NCBI GenBank assembly: GCA_037179385.1
Contig: CM074179.1
Location: 29,332,046 to 29,396,045 of the forward strand
Source of the DNA: Holothuria scabra
Taxonomy: Eukaryota > Echinodermata > Holothuroidea > Aspidochirotida > Holothuriidae
Direction: 5' to 3'
DNA length: 64,000 bases
In this document: piece after piece, positions 25,689-39,900 of the stretch
How the letters are laid out: the number at the start of each line of letters is the position of its first letter
Position numbering within the stretch: position 1 is the first letter of the stretch
Program-made: the position numbers and the translations under genes
The notes under the pieces: model-generated
Database searches by the model: none
What the model was told of the DNA's origin: nothing
What the model saw: the letters and a program-made list of their open reading frames with translations, nothing else

Positions 25689-26469
25689 AGGAATGCTCGA
25701 TCATGAGAGCTGTTCATTACAGTTTATATTTTTATTGTATGTAATAAATGATAAATTCTGTGACGGCGTTCATTATGACTTGAAGGGACACATTGAGTTG
25801 ACATCGATAACTTAATTAGAGGGTACTACCACATGACAATGCTTATAATTAGCAAAATTAGTCAAGTTTCATATTTAGTTACTTAAAAAGTTAAAATGTT
25901 GCATTTTATCCTGTCCGGGCTTGTAACCGTTTGTGCAAAACTTGAAAAAGTGTCTGGTCAAGAAGTTTTGAAAACCGAATTGAGCCATCATACTCACTCA
26001 TAAAACAGTTATTTGTATGTAGGATATGGGGATTGTATAAGTTTGGCCAATTTTCATTGGTATGTGAAGAAAAGTTAGCAGAAAAAGTTCTTTTGAATTT
26101 CATGAACCAACTCAAGAGCCGCTCTAAGAAAAGTAAAAGCATGACAGAGAAAATTGGGGTGGATGCATATTGTATTATGTCCCTGGACCAAAAAGTAGAC
26201 GGGACACGTCCCCCTCCCCCTTGTACAGACGCCAATGAATTGAGAGGAAAAGTCAATTCTGTTCAGAATTAGTGCTCGACTATTGGTTCAGGCGGAGCGT
26301 TGAAATTTTCCTGCAAATGGCCGCTACATTGCAGGATGGGGCACTAGTTTTCCCAGGCCTCCCAGGCGATGACGTTGGATTCCCCAGCTAAAAAATTCGT
26401 CCGAGCCCCTGCGTTTGCTGAGTTCACGGACTCGGATGAAGATATCCTGGCACAGTTCGGGTTTTAACT

Positions 26470-26765
26470 GCGTGAGGTATCTGCGCAGGTTCTATTTGTA
26501 CGGCGGGAGAGTTTTCCTTTCCGGTAGTAATTGCCGGTGAAGGGGTGGGGGGTATTTCATTGTATTTGGAGGTAATTGTCCAGAGTGTACTTGTCTTGGG
26601 GTAATTGTCCATCTGGTACCTATTCGTCCTTGGGGAGTATGTCCTGGGTAGTTATCTGAATGAAATTTGACCGGGTGATATAGGACCGGAGTGTATGTCA
26701 GCGGTTTATTTGTCACAGTGCATGGTAAATGTCCGGTTGGTAATTTGTCCGATAACCCCCCCCCC
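26470..26765 (+). repeat. Degenerate ~18-22-bp minisatellite, array 1
   Basis: A G- and T-rich word close to GGTAATTGTCCGG recurs about fifteen times with drift (for example GGTAATTGTCCAG near 26570, GGTAATTGTCCATC near 26602, GGTAATTTGTCCG near 26740). The array ends at a C tract. The 122-codon minus-strand frame over it is a product of the repeat. Confidence 0.7.
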
Positions 26766-27769
26766 CCATGAAAAAATCCCGGATAAAGATTGACGCTACC
26801 TACTTTAGTAAAACAAATATTACAAGAATATTTTATTCTACATGGTGGGCAACATAGCAAGCTATAATCTGTGTATAGTCGGCATGCATAGTTGGTTATT
26901 ATATCTAAGGAAAATTACACTTCTTGTATAATCATTTTTTTTTTTGGCAAATAGAATGGCTAGAAAAGGAGAATGTTTTCTTTCACATTGTAGTGACATC
27001 GTGATCTCTACCTATCTTCCTTTCTTACATTTTATACGATCGTGCAAATTATTTCGAAACCTTATATGCAATTATGCTGACATAACACTGGTTACACAGC
27101 AGCCAGCTTTGACTGAAAGCTCAACTGTCCATGAGACAATGGAACCCGGAAATGATTGTCGACTGACATTTTGACAGTGGAGGGTATAGATTGTGATGAC
27201 TCACCAAACGAGAAAGGGTGGACGCGGTTATGCCTGTCGACTCCCCCTGCTAATCTCGTCTTAAAATGGCTTAAATAGCCCAGAATATCAAAGTATATCA
27301 ACTAAAATTACTCAAAGAAAAACTGAATCGTAAACAGAAATTAGCAGGAATTGTTCGTGTATTATTAATACAGAAGTCTCACAATAATTAATACAAACTT
27401 CACAGTAACTACTATCAGTTACCACAGTTATCATTCTCTTTAATTTCTAAACATCTGTCCCACCTATACTGCCAGGGACATCGACCGATTGTCTTTCTAT
27501 ATTTGGGGTCTTATATATGAAAAGCCCATTTCCGAAACTTGAAAAAGTCGGAGATGGAAAGTGGCGCTACCGTAGGGCTAAGACACACAACGACCCTAGT
27601 GGTTCCAGTTGACCGAGGTCTCGTCCAATGGTGAAGATGCTCTCGCAATTATCCTAGAGGTCGGGTAACATGCGTGTTGAGGCCCGCGAGTAACAAAACT
27701 CGGAAAATGACTTGCTCATATTTCTGTGCGTCCGTCTCCTATAGTTAAGGGGCATTTATCGAGAGGGTA
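26766..27769. other. Stretch between two minisatellite arrays
   Basis: No gene was recognised. The open frame at 26944-27174 has no domain. Words such as TATCTTTCTATA and short AT runs are present without visible structure. Confidence 0.35.
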
Positions 27770-27995
27770 TTCACTGGAGGTATTTGTCTGGGGGGATTCG
27801 TCCGCGGGGGTAGTTGTTCGAGAGGGTAATTGTAAGGGAGGTATTTGTCCGGGTGGTGTTGTCGAGGAGTGCAGTCGTCCGAGCGGGTAGTTATCCGGGC
27901 GGTAATTGTGCGGGGTGGTAATCGTCCGGAGGGTTATTATCCAGGGGGTATCCGTCCGGGGTATTTGTCTAAAGGGTATCTGCCCGGAAACGACT
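27770..27995 (+). repeat. Degenerate ~18-22-bp minisatellite, array 2
   Basis: The same word family as array 1 recurs about twelve times: GGTATTTGTCTGGGG, GGTAGTTGTTCGAG, GGTATTTGTCCGGG, GGTAATCGTCCGG, GGTATCCGTCCGGGG. Spacing is 17 to 22 bases. The glycine-rich frame across it is a shadow. Confidence 0.75.
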
Positions 27996-29675
27996 TGCTA
28001 TGCTTGTCAACAGCTAGCGAGTCATCTTGGTTTAAAATACAAGCATAGACTAATCTATGGGCAAGCCCTTCTGGATTTTCTGGGAGTTCACAAGGATGAA
28101 TTTGTGTCGATTGAGGCTGCTTGTGGTGTTCGTGGCATATGTTACATGCGCTACATTTATTTTTTTTAAAATCTCTATCGATGGCTGCCACCTAAATAAG
28201 ATCTTGTTAAAACTGTTATCTTTACATTGCTTGGGTGAGTGGCGTCATGGAGAAAATGACTTGCTCATATTTCTGTGCATCATAATAGCTCCATGATTCC
28301 ACTACGAACAGCCTAACATTAGTGTTAACAAACACTGTCCATAAACCATACGTTACAATGCTATCCTAAACAACAGGGAGTACAAATGCGAGAAACAGTC
28401 CTTCACTAATGTTACCTAGCCTAGGCCTATCGTTAGTCCTCGGTTTTAATACAAATCCCACAAAGTGGTTTCATGAACAAAGACAGAGCATATCTCTTTC
28501 TTCTACATTTCACAAATCCTTACTGATGTAATCAACAAGTCAACATAAAATTTTATTATAATACCTTGAGTGTTTTATCTTCAAATTTGATCGGGTTTGC
28601 CGCGTTACAACTCGAATTCGAACATGTTGTCTGCATATGTCAACGTAAACGTGAACATTACACAATCATGCATCATATAGTTTTGACTTTTAACTCTGTT
28701 TGAAGTAAGCGCAATCTGCACTTTGCGAGTTGAGAGCCTCAGGCTTTAGCTTTCCAAAACTCGATTAATTTAAAGTTCCGCTTTTAAAGTCGTTTTTGCT
28801 TTGTCAAGAAAAATGTTCTTTGAAATGACTATTACACTAAAATAGTGAAGATTATTGAAAACGTTGTTTTGCTTTTTTTTTCCCCAAATACATGAATTCA
28901 CAATGCTGTTACGTAATATTGCATTATGTTGCCATACAGGCTATGTACTTTATGTTATGTAAGGGAACAATGTTTAAGTCGGTCATTTTGTTCTTCGCCG
29001 GAAAAGTAAAAGTTGAAAAACGGTGATACTAAAAAACCACGAATCCCGATCCCTCATTGGCTGGATTCATTTAGTGCCCAACTGACTCTCACATCAACGC
29101 GCTTGGTTAAAAAAAAAGGCCTATTTTCAATTTTTCTTCGGATTTTCCGTCAGCAATTCAAGTTTTGGGTTGTAGAATAGGAATAAACTACATGTGTCTA
29201 ACTATTTTTGGTGAATAAGCCGTCGAGACTCCAAATCTGGCGAAGTGACGGACGAGGCGAATCCATAAATGTATTAATTTTATCGGCAAAGGATGAAATG
29301 ATGGTTGCATTTAAAACGGCAATATACGAATTTCATCCTAAAAAGTATCAGAATATTTTTTATCAGGGATCCGGATCAAAACTTTCCTCCTGCTATGTTA
29401 AGAGTGTAGTTTTTAAAATGTGCTTAGCATCAGCAATGGAGTAGGGAAAACAAGCCAATAAATTACAACTGGAAGAAAGGCCGCGGTCGGTCCGACTTAG
29501 ACCAATTCGTTAGAAACTGAGATATGAAACATTATATAACTTCCTATCATATACGCTAAGATAGCGAGTTACCTTAATCAACAGCATGAAAGCCAGCATT
29601 AAACAATGGATAAACGCGTACAAAGCGGTGAGGCCTAATCGGATTGGGAAGAGCATGTGCTTTGTGGTAGTTGTC
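27996..29675. other. Non-coding stretch, no gene recognised
   Basis: A segment at about 29208-29280 (GTGAATAAGCCGTCGAGACT then GACGGACGAGGCGAA) resembles 43361-43420 (GTGAATGAAACGTCGAGATT then ATGGACGAGGTGAAG), so both are probably copies of one dispersed repeat. The open frame over it is not supported as a gene. Confidence 0.4.
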
Positions 29676-29815
29676 ATATTAAATTGGTATGTATCGATTT
29701 AAATTGGTATGTGTCAATTCAAATTGATATGTGTTGACTTAAATTGTTATATTTTAATTTAAATTGGAGGCCTATATGGCAATTAAAATTGGTATGTGCC
29801 GATTTAAATGTCCAT
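29676..29815 (+). repeat. Short ~22-bp tandem repeat
   Basis: The word TTTAAATTGGTATGTGTCGA is repeated about six times with substitutions; one break near 29767 carries GGAGGCCTATATGGC. It lies about 1 kb upstream of the first recognised exon of the leucine-rich repeat gene. No function is assigned. Confidence 0.75.
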
Positions 29816-30858
29816 CATTGTAGTCGTAACAGAATTTTCTGACCTGATTTGCTCAACTTAAAAAGTGTATTTAATATTTATGACATGTAGGCCTAATATT
29901 GATAACAATTACTTTGCCCATTTCTCAAATGTAACACAAATGGATCAGAATGATATTTTTTGTAGAGCTTTGGGTCACAATCGCCTGACGACTATATCCA
30001 GAAGGAGCTTTTACAAAAATTCAATTATGGCGTCGTTGTGAGTATGGTTGCATAATAGTTATAATAGTTTTATATAATAGTTTTCTAGCAAAGATAGCAA
30101 GACAGCAAAGATTGGAAAGTGCATTAAACTGTTTAAGAGTTAGCAGGAAAAGCCGTAAAAGAGGAGTCCCAATGGTTATGTTCCGAATTGTTGCTGGAAT
30201 TTCTGTACAATATTTGCTGCCGCTACATTACTGTTTTGCGTCAGTAGGTCTTGAGTTTGCGTTAGTTGCGTTAGCAACTTCAATTTTCTTCTCTTTACGT
30301 CTTTTTGGTATAACTTGTACTTGTTTTGATTTGTTGCCTTTTGATTCTATTGGTAATGTTCTTGGGAGCAGAATTATTGATTTGTTACGCACTCAAAATG
30401 TGTGTTCAATGGTGATTGGTCATGATTGAGGACGACAACCACGCAATGTCTTACGTCGTTGAGAGACAGAGTTGTCCATCCCAGCTTTACTATACCAATG
30501 GCTTTCACATGTGAATGCATGGGTTCCAATCCCAGCCGATGTACATGGGGTTCTCATGGGTATTTCGGCTTTCCTCACACCTGTCATTAGACTTGCCCGT
30601 AAAATCGGTTTTGTTTACCCCCCCCCCCCCTCCACGATTACTGAGGTCAATCAATCTTTAGTATATAGACTAAACATGATAGAAAATATGCGATGGTGAT
30701 CATCAAAAGCAGTTTCGGCGATGAGGCGCACGGTAGTGAATGGGAATCAACAAGCTACTTATAACACGAGTCTCCTTGTATTCTTTTCTATTTCTCATAT
30801 ACCATAGCTCAAAGTAATATTTTAATTCTTACTTTTTGTAAATTGTTTTTCAACGCAG

Positions 30859-30930
30859 GGTTTTAGCTAATAACCAACTTACATCCTTGCCGGAAGATCT
30901 CTTTCAGGATGTGTATATTCAACTTATGCT
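30859..30930 (+). CDS. Exon: one leucine-rich repeat
   Basis: The exon reads VLANNQLTSLPEDLFQDVYI, matching the LxxNxLxxLPxxxF repeat, and is exactly 72 bases (24 codons). It is bounded by CAACGCAG on the left and GTGAGT on the right, beginning with the third base of a codon. It is the most upstream exon recognised, and it starts mid-codon, so at least one earlier coding exon must exist. Confidence 0.85.
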
Positions 30931-33900
30931 GTGAGTAGTTCAAATTGCTGTTAAAACTTAGATGATGAAAATTTGTAACGATGCCATTAACACACTTTAT
31001 TTTACTGACAAGTGATACAGACTTTATGTAAGATAGTGGGAAGCCCTTTTATACAAAATAGTACCGTATGCTCCTTGTGACACAGTATATAGAAGCGAGT
31101 GTTTTGGTTATGTTGTTACTAATTTCCCATTCAACGTAGACGATTTTTGTAAGCTGTTGAATGCAGATTTTCTACTTGCTTACAGATTTCTCCTTATTCA
31201 TTTTACAGCGACTTGTCGTGTAATCTATTAACGGAGATACCGCCTGAGTTGTTCAGAGTAGAAAGAACGACGTTTACTATGGCTGTTTTACTACTGCATA
31301 AAAATCAGCTCTCATTCCTTCCGAGGGGAATTTTTCAAAATCTTACGTTGTTAAAAATTGTGTACGTTTTGCAAGTCGCTTTCCCAGATATAATTCCAGA
31401 TTTATAAAATATATATATATAAATTGTTCTTTACCCATAAGAATAATGTCATGATAAGGAATAACAAACATTTTGGGTAAAGGCAATGGTAAAGTGTTGT
31501 TTAAGAGACAGTATGTTTAGTTTGATAGACATATAAATAAAGTTTTAATGAAAGTGCGGGAACATTTCTGTTAGGAGCCAAAAAATTTTCCCCTGAAAAT
31601 TTGAATGACACTGCGTGAAAGACTTTCTATGCGGAGATCCTTCTCAGTTAATGCGGAACATACACAAAACTGAAAACTCGTGACCCCTCCGATAGCAAGG
31701 AATGACATTCCCAGGCTTGTAAGTATAAAAAAAAACAAAATTGATTGAGGCAACGAAAACAGGGTAACAAATTCAAATGAGACAACAAAATTTGTTAAGA
31801 CAAACTACACCGAGATAACAAAATACGCTGCCCAATTTGACATTCGATAAAAGAAGAATCCGAACAGTCGATTGATTTGTTCTGATATAGCTGGGATCCA
31901 TCAGATCTTATCCTTCAACTTTTTTACTCGTATTATAGATACTTGTACACTAAGATACCTCTAGATTCCCTCAATTTTACTTAGTATGAGGGTTAATAAC
32001 TGGATGTAGACAGTAACATTAAGACGCTATAAGGCTGATGAACCCCATTTATGGTCGACGTAACCAGCCTCCTGGTTATGTCTATACCTGATTATCCTCC
32101 CGTTTTGCTGCCGAGGAATCTGACAACTAAAAAACATCCCAGATTATTTTCAACCTTCTCGTCGTTATTATTTTATCATTTTGGGCAAAGATATTGCAAG
32201 CCATTTCTGGCATTTTTTAAGTGAGATTTAAAAGCAGGCTGAATAATGATTGTTTTTATTGGGAAATGCTTCCCGAATGTGTTACTTATTTTTGCTATCA
32301 TATTATTTTCAACAAAAATATTACTTTGACCATGATACTTTCTGATTCCTCGCCCAAGACAGGGAAGGAATCTATGCGATTGTGTTGTCGTGTGCGTGTG
32401 GTCACGAGAGTGTGTTTGTGACACTCTTGCCCGTGAACATGACATCGCAAGATATGTATGACCGACTCTTTTCACATTTGGTAGACAGATTTTTCATGGT
32501 ACGGGAAATAGCTGTGTTACCTTTTAGGGAAGTCAAAGTTCATGTGAGGTCCCAGGAGCTAAATGTGAATAAAACCTGTCAAATGGCTTTTAAAGACAAT
32601 ATTCCAAGATAGCAGTTACAGACATTTTTCATATTTAGTATAGAGATTAAACTATTGTTTTGGTAAAGAACAGCCAAGTTGCCAGAAGTCAGATGCCAGG
32701 CCATAGAAATCAAATGTCATATGAGATAACCACGAGTTAAAAACAATATTTAAAAGATACCTTTAAGTAGGAACTCCACATAAGGTAGGCGGATGCTTTG
32801 AGTGAGATCAGAAGTCATATGGGGTCGGAAGACTATAGAGTAAAGTTCACAAAAATAGCTCTTAATGAATTCCCAGGCAGTGTGACGAATGTTTGTTAGT
32901 TCGTTTTTTCATGAAAATTTTTCCCTTTTTTGGGGAACATTTCTTAACATTTTCTTCTGTAAAAACAATGCCCTTTTTGAAAAACTCAAATCGTCGCCCA
33001 ATATTTTTAAATATTACTGCTCGAATTAAAAATTAGGCGGAAATTTTGGTGGAGGGCCTGACGGTCCTCGTTCCTTCCTGTAAGCCCATTAACGTCTAAA
33101 TGAAACAGAAATATTTAATAGTGACTTTTCAACCTAAGTGATACCGATTGGTAAAATAATCGAAATAGAGCGGCATGGTGGCTCCATGTGATAGTGTCGG
33201 AAATATATCTCACACAGAATCTGAATTATGGTTTAGGACAGGCTTGTCCAACCTACGGCCCGCGGGCCACGGTCCGGCCCGCCAGAAATAATCTGTATTG
33301 CAAAATTATTCAATAAGCAGATTAATTGATGACAACTTAAGGTTTCGCAGTCTGCTATGGCATGCTTACTTTTGAATGAAATAATTCATTTCAAATGTCT
33401 GCTACATGTAGCTCCTTTGGAGTGTTGTCCACGGGGACGGGTTGAGAATGATTCGGGAGGAATATGAAAAAAAATTGTCAGAATATTCTGCCCAACACCA
33501 TCAATTTTTGCTAAAATTTATTTATTCGTTCAAGCAAAAACGAAAATGAATCAGTGTTCCCTACTAATTGCATTATATTACCTTGAGCGTCGGGAAAAAA
33601 TTGAAAAAAAACGAGTATAGAATGCGGCCCCTTGTCTATCATAGCCATTACATGTGGCCCACCGCTGCGAAAGGTTGGACAACCCTGGTTTAGGAGTAAT
33701 ACTTTGGTCCAAACGTTTCAAACGTTCAGTTGTTGTCATGTCCATTTCGCTGTCTATAAACTTCATTAGGAGCAATGGTGCAATTGTTTGATTTCATCGA
33801 CGAGAATGTACAGTTTAACAGCAATTTTGCAACGCCTGCGATGGCATATGACGTTAGAGTATTGTAAGGGCAATTTCCCCTTTAAGTACCAGTAATCACT

Positions 33901-36900
33901 GTAAATAATTTAAACAAATTTATTGACGACATCATTATATTTTTTCTAACAGGTCATTGTATCACAATAAAATCCACTCATTGTTTCCTGAACTATTCGT
34001 CAACACCAGAACTGAGTACATGTAAGAAAATATTTTGCCGCTGTTGCACTTTTGTATTTGCACTTGTACATTCTATTCGAGCAACTTGGGCTCGACATGT
34101 TGGGCTCCAGTCGCTACTTTTGTAACGTGCTACTTAATATTTGAACTTAGAACAAGAATAGAGGCTTTGCAATTGCGTCACGGAACCGCCATGCTGGAGG
34201 ACATTCATGCCAAATACACGCAGCTTTGTGCCGAACGCACTGCACAGTGTGCACTGTGATATGCATGGTGTGTACAAATTCAACGAGCAAGCGCGTCCCG
34301 TATGGTTCGCTATGTAGTTACATGTACTCCAACATGGCCGACGGAGAGCATTATGACGTCATGTGAAAAGCCTCTATACATAAGCAACTTGAAAACTAGA
34401 CAAATAGTGATCCGTTATTTTGGATTTAAAATTTTTTGGATTTAAAAACGACGTAGTGTGGTCCTTAATTTCAGTTTGTCGTGTATATTTCGTAAGTTTC
34501 ATGTGCTCCAATTACTCCTCATCTTCTTTGCTTTTTTCTGTGTTTGGGCAATATTTCAGAAAATATGACAGGTTAATCTCAAGAAAAACTTTCGACCTTT
34601 TGCGCGAAATCGTTTTGGAATTTTTTGTGCTTTACTGGAACAGCCGCAGGGCAGTTGTCAGGCCTGCTTATTCCACTGATTTTTTAATATATGCTTTGTT
34701 ACCGACACGCCAACACAATCAGGATACAAGGGGGCTTTAACGGCCCCAGTCCTCGCTTTTTTGCCAAATCAGCAATAAAACATACGGGAAATTAGTAGTG
34801 CATTTCCCTCACATCCCTGTTTGAAACGTCTGGATCCGTGCCTGACGATCGTGTCATAACAGTCCCATTGCTAGAAGTTTCTTTTTCAATGGGTGCATGC
34901 GGAATGTGCAAGCATCCAAGTCTTGCGATTCGTAGTTTTTTTTTTTTTCATTGAATTGTCAATACTACAATGTGAGGAACATAATTTCACGGCTTGAGCC
35001 GAAGCTCTGCCTTGCAAACAACTCAATACCGTATTTAATAATATGGACATTAAAATACAAGTGTGGGTTCTGGGTTTTCTGCTACGAAATTTGAAAAGAT
35101 TAGTAATCAGAATTCCTGAATGATTTGTTTTTCTAAAGAGCAAATCTACAATTCCACGGAGACTGAAGATGGTTGTTGTTACTAAATGTTATGATGTTTT
35201 ATACTGTCTTCAAAAAAAGGCTTCAGTTAAAAACGTTTTTTTTTCATTACAAAAATCCTTTTTGTTTTCTTTATTCAAATGTGTGACACTCAAGAGTTTT
35301 TCCTGCCCAAACTTTGGAATTTAAAGGAAATGTACTAGGGAAACAGCACTACAGTCACTGTCACTGCATTATCTGGTGTAACATGGAGTGATTTTCATTT
35401 TTTTTTTCAGTTCAAGAAATCGGAAAAGCTTTCAAAGCTATTTGATATTTAAATTTATGGGACTGTTTAAATAAATTGCTACAACTGTGGAGCTTGTATT
35501 CGACAGAATTCGAAATTTTATGAGAGGAAATTGCACTGCAGACCGCTGTTATTTGATGATCTAGTTTTACATACAGGAAATTTCCGTATTATTTATCGGA
35601 TCATTTATTTTTAGGCGCTCCACAGTTCTCGTAGCTCGCCACTGGTTATATAGTGTCAGCAGGCAGGAAGTTCCAGTTTACAAATACCGTCACATGAAAG
35701 TCGAATCCTTTGTCTAGATTAAGTGAAAAATCCATATTTAGACACTGAAACATTTAACACTTATATTGTTGTTTTTACGCGCAGTTATCTGTTTGGAAAC
35801 CAATTATCCGAGGTGACAAATGGTTCTTTGGTATCAAAATACATAAAGGAAATGTAAGTTACCACCATTAGACAAACAAGTTCAATCAGAAACATGTTGC
35901 ACTATTATACATACCTATTTCGTTTGTACTGCATTCATTTTCTTTTCGATATTTTTGTTCTTCTTACACAATGAAAGCAATCCTAGTTGCGCTGTACATG
36001 AAGTCCACATGGAATTCGACAATTTATGGATGTTTACTACGTGTTAATTTGCTCCATTTTTTCAGTCATCTCTACGGGAATAAAATAAAGAATATCAGCG
36101 GGACCGAGAGTACAAGCAGAATTATTAAGAGCACACTGTAAGTTAAAAGTTACAATTCATTAAGGTAATTCTTGCCATTGCAGAAAAAAGGATAACTGTC
36201 CAGTCTCCAAGGAATGAAATATTCCCACCCCTTTAATATTCTAAGACACCCTTCTAAAGCAGAGTATAGAAACTTCTGTTGTCCCATCATAATACCTTAA
36301 AGTGACGATTCATAACCACATTAAGTCCTTTAGCAGAAGAAAATACTCTAACGACACAGCACCAAGCAAATATTCATTGCACTTAAAAGAAACCTGCACT
36401 GCGTATACTACCACTTAGATATACCATCAAAATGTTGAGACGAAAATATAATAATGATATGCGTAAGTATATAGCCTGTTTCCCCCTTTCGGGTTTTGCA
36501 ACGTACGTACACTTTATTACCACAGTCAAACGCACGTGTACGTTAGCGGAAGTAGTTGAATATATGAATTTACCACAAAGACGCGCAATTCTATGGTGCA
36601 AATATAACAAGAAAAACGGGTTGTGCCTTTAATCTGTTAATTCCAACATATTATTGAACATATCACAAAACAGCTCAAATTTTCAGACCCCGTTTCTGTG
36701 TCAAGTTAAACAAGGGGCAGTTGACGGGTAATGTCTTTAATTTCAATATAATATGGAACTTCATATCTAACAACACAAATTTTAGACCCCTTTCCTTTGT
36801 CAAGTGCAACAGAGAATTAAAAATTGACCTACCCATACAGTTAGACTCCCTGTAGAAGTTGAACCCTGCAGAGAGAAAGCCAGAATCCCTACTTAGTCAG

Positions 36901-39900
36901 TGTTTGTGTGTTCCGATTCTGTAAATCAATTGTGTCTCTATAGAGTTCTTCCGTTTGTATCGGTCAAGTTGCCTTGGAGAGTTGCAAACTTCAGTTTAAG
37001 AAGACTGTAGTCAGGGAAGTTAAAGTGTTCGGCGACAAGGAAGCCCGCTCTATTGAGTTGTCTACTTCTTTTGTGATTATTTAAACGTAATCGAAAGGAT
37101 GTAGAGGTATACGACCAAGGTATTGGATAGAAGAGCAAAGGCAACTTATCATAAAATAGACAACGTAACAAGAGTTGCAACTGAAGTGGTCTGATCTAAG
37201 TTACAACCGGAAGGGAAGAGGGTTATTTCAGTGTTATTGGTCATGTGATCTACGTGACTTACCAAACTGTATATTGCCCTGAGTGAGCTGGCCAGAAACA
37301 AACATAAATTTTGGGGTTGTCTTCTGACCAAAAACAAACATAAATTTTGGGGTTGCCTTCTGACAATAATATGGGGTTGGGCAAATATTTCCTGTATTTC
37401 TCTGTCTCCTTCTGTTGAGAGAATGATCCATTCTCATTTGATAGTTTTCCGAAAAAGATCTAGTTAGTCTTTGTAGGTGTGTGCAAAATGTATGCGATTT
37501 AGATCATCAGTCGGTTTTGTAAATTACTCCTATGGATGGCTGAAAGTTTTCCAAAAATTCTTTTTATAAATCTGTACTAATAGTTACCAATTTAAAAAAA
37601 ATCGTTCATGAGTACAATAAGCTTGTTCTTGAAAACTATGAGGCTCTGAGTATATACACTAGCAACTCAGTAACTAACAATTAACAATAGATTGCTTCGG
37701 TGAAGAGGGTGGTAAGTTTGGTAATTATTGAAGTCTAGATAAAAGTGACGGTCCTATAAGAAAGAAAAACGTTCATTTCAAATACACTTGGGTTCTTAAT
37801 CAGCGTTAAATGCGTAGTGAAAATTACTTGCTAAAAAAAGATATAAAAAGAATGAAATATATCATGGACAATTACATATAGTAGTAGTTTCCCAGTAAAA
37901 CGGAGAGGGAAAGTCAGTCAAGATGCAAATGTCTTTCTTAAGGTCGTAGGCTATAGCAATACGTCTTAAGATTTACAGTCTAAAAACGTCCGGTTCAAAT
38001 TGAACTGGAAATAGATCATATGAAAACTGAACAGAAAAGAGATCACATATTTGTCTAGATATGGTTTATTTTGAACCAAAAGTGTTTCATTCTGAACCGA
38101 AACTAGTTAATTTTGGGGGTTTTTGAACCTCAGTCTAACCCACATTCTTGCCTATATCGCACGCATTTCACCAGCACAGGAGATACACTGTCCATATCAC
38201 ACTGTAAGGCCCAGGGTTGGATTTTACAAGTAATGCCGGAGGAGTAAAACTTTCATGGGTGATAATATAAGGGCACTCTTGAGACGTAGGTTCCCCTGCA
38301 TACCTTTTGCTGTCCGTATTCCCAGCTGTACGCAACCTGGAGCTTGTGAAAAGGGATTTAAGGTGTGTGTGTGTGTGGGGGGGGGTCCGTCTCGCAGTTG
38401 AAGAGGGATCTCCAAAGTACATAGGTAGTTTGTTTGACCGGGTACCAAAATGTACCAAAATGTACCAAAATGCGACGGACTACATTGGTAAAGGTTCTCT
38501 GTTTTAGTCAAATAAGAGTGCATAAGTAGGTTTTCAACTTTGCAAGAAAGACGTGAGTAACTTTAAATGATTCTAAAACAAACGCTAGTTTCACTCCTAA
38601 AACGAAAGATTAACGTGGCTATATTCTTTTCCTTGAATATTAAACCTCATTATATCTTCCTTTGTATATTGACAGATTCATAAGTTGCGACAGTGTCAAT
38701 GTAATTGGACGTAAAAATCTCAACATGTGAGCAACCTGTACTGTTATTTTATTCTTTCAACTGATCTTAAGCATAGTTTGTAGAAACGTTTGCATGTATT
38801 TTGTTATTAAATGAATACATTCTTTTGGACTTGCTCATTGGAGCTTTTTAAGGTTTGGAAGCAGTCACAAATGAGTTGATATCCACAACAAAACCTGCAA
38901 GTGACAAAGACAACTATCTACATATCATCATCCAATACAATATACACAAAACTACAATGCACTACTTTGAAACAAGAACCATGGCCACACGTCAGTGACC
39001 TAACAACGAAGATAAGTCAACGACACACCAATATGTTCCACTCAAATATCCTTCAAATACGTTGAAAAAATTATATTTTGGTTCACGTTTAATTTTCCAT
39101 TCATTAGCTACCAGAATATGAAATAAACTTTTGTTACTGTTTTTGAATATTCATTGATCTTTACGGTGACACTGATTTTGAAAATATTTGGAAGAATTTT
39201 TTTCACACGTAGGAGTTTCCTGTGTAAACAGATCATGCCAGATTTGTTGAGATGGAAAAGGTTGCTTAGTTTTCCTCTTTTTTTCAAGGCCCTGTCCGAA
39301 ATTCAGGTCTTTCGGAAGTCTGCACTCTAAAAACCGTCACCGGAAAAGGATCAAGGATCAAGTAGGCACTGAACCGTAAAAGGATCAAATGTTTGACTAC
39401 ATTTGGCTCATTTTGAACCGAAAACCAGTGGACTTGTTCAGGCTCAGTGCTCACTTTGAACCGAATGTTTTTAGAGTGTGGCCGGCAGCGTGCACCCCTA
39501 CCTCATACACATATGCGTTAGACCAATCATAAGCCTTACGGAATTTTCGGGTGAGCTCCTTTTACGCATGGCTGTCCTAATTTTCAAGACGCCAGACCGA
39601 GATTCAGATTTTGAATTTTTAGAGGCAGCCTGCTCTTCTGCCCCCTCTAACCTTGTACGTCTATGAATGTGAAGAACTCTGAATTTTGCACCTTTTTAAG
39701 GTGGCGCCTGTATACCACATCTGTTTTTAAACCCCCCATATAAAACGCTATGATAAATTTTGGCAAGAGTAAAGAGAGAACCAGTGATGGCACAAGGATT
39801 TTAAAAATGGGGGATAAATGGAGCGCGAGAATATGCAGGTGAGCTCCAGGCGCCCTTTGAGGGTCCCTGTTGGTTACAGAAGTAAGGCCTGTGTGGGGAA

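Noticed and set aside
26492..28169. Open frames of 76 to 122 codons over the minisatellite arrays
   Set aside because: The peptide repeats follow the DNA repeat and the frames drift with its variable period.
30112..30429. 105-codon frame just upstream of the first leucine-rich repeat exon, with hydrophobic runs that could suggest a signal peptide exon
   Set aside because: No leucine-rich or cysteine cap pattern, and no donor in the right phase to join 30859 was identified. RNA data could revive it.
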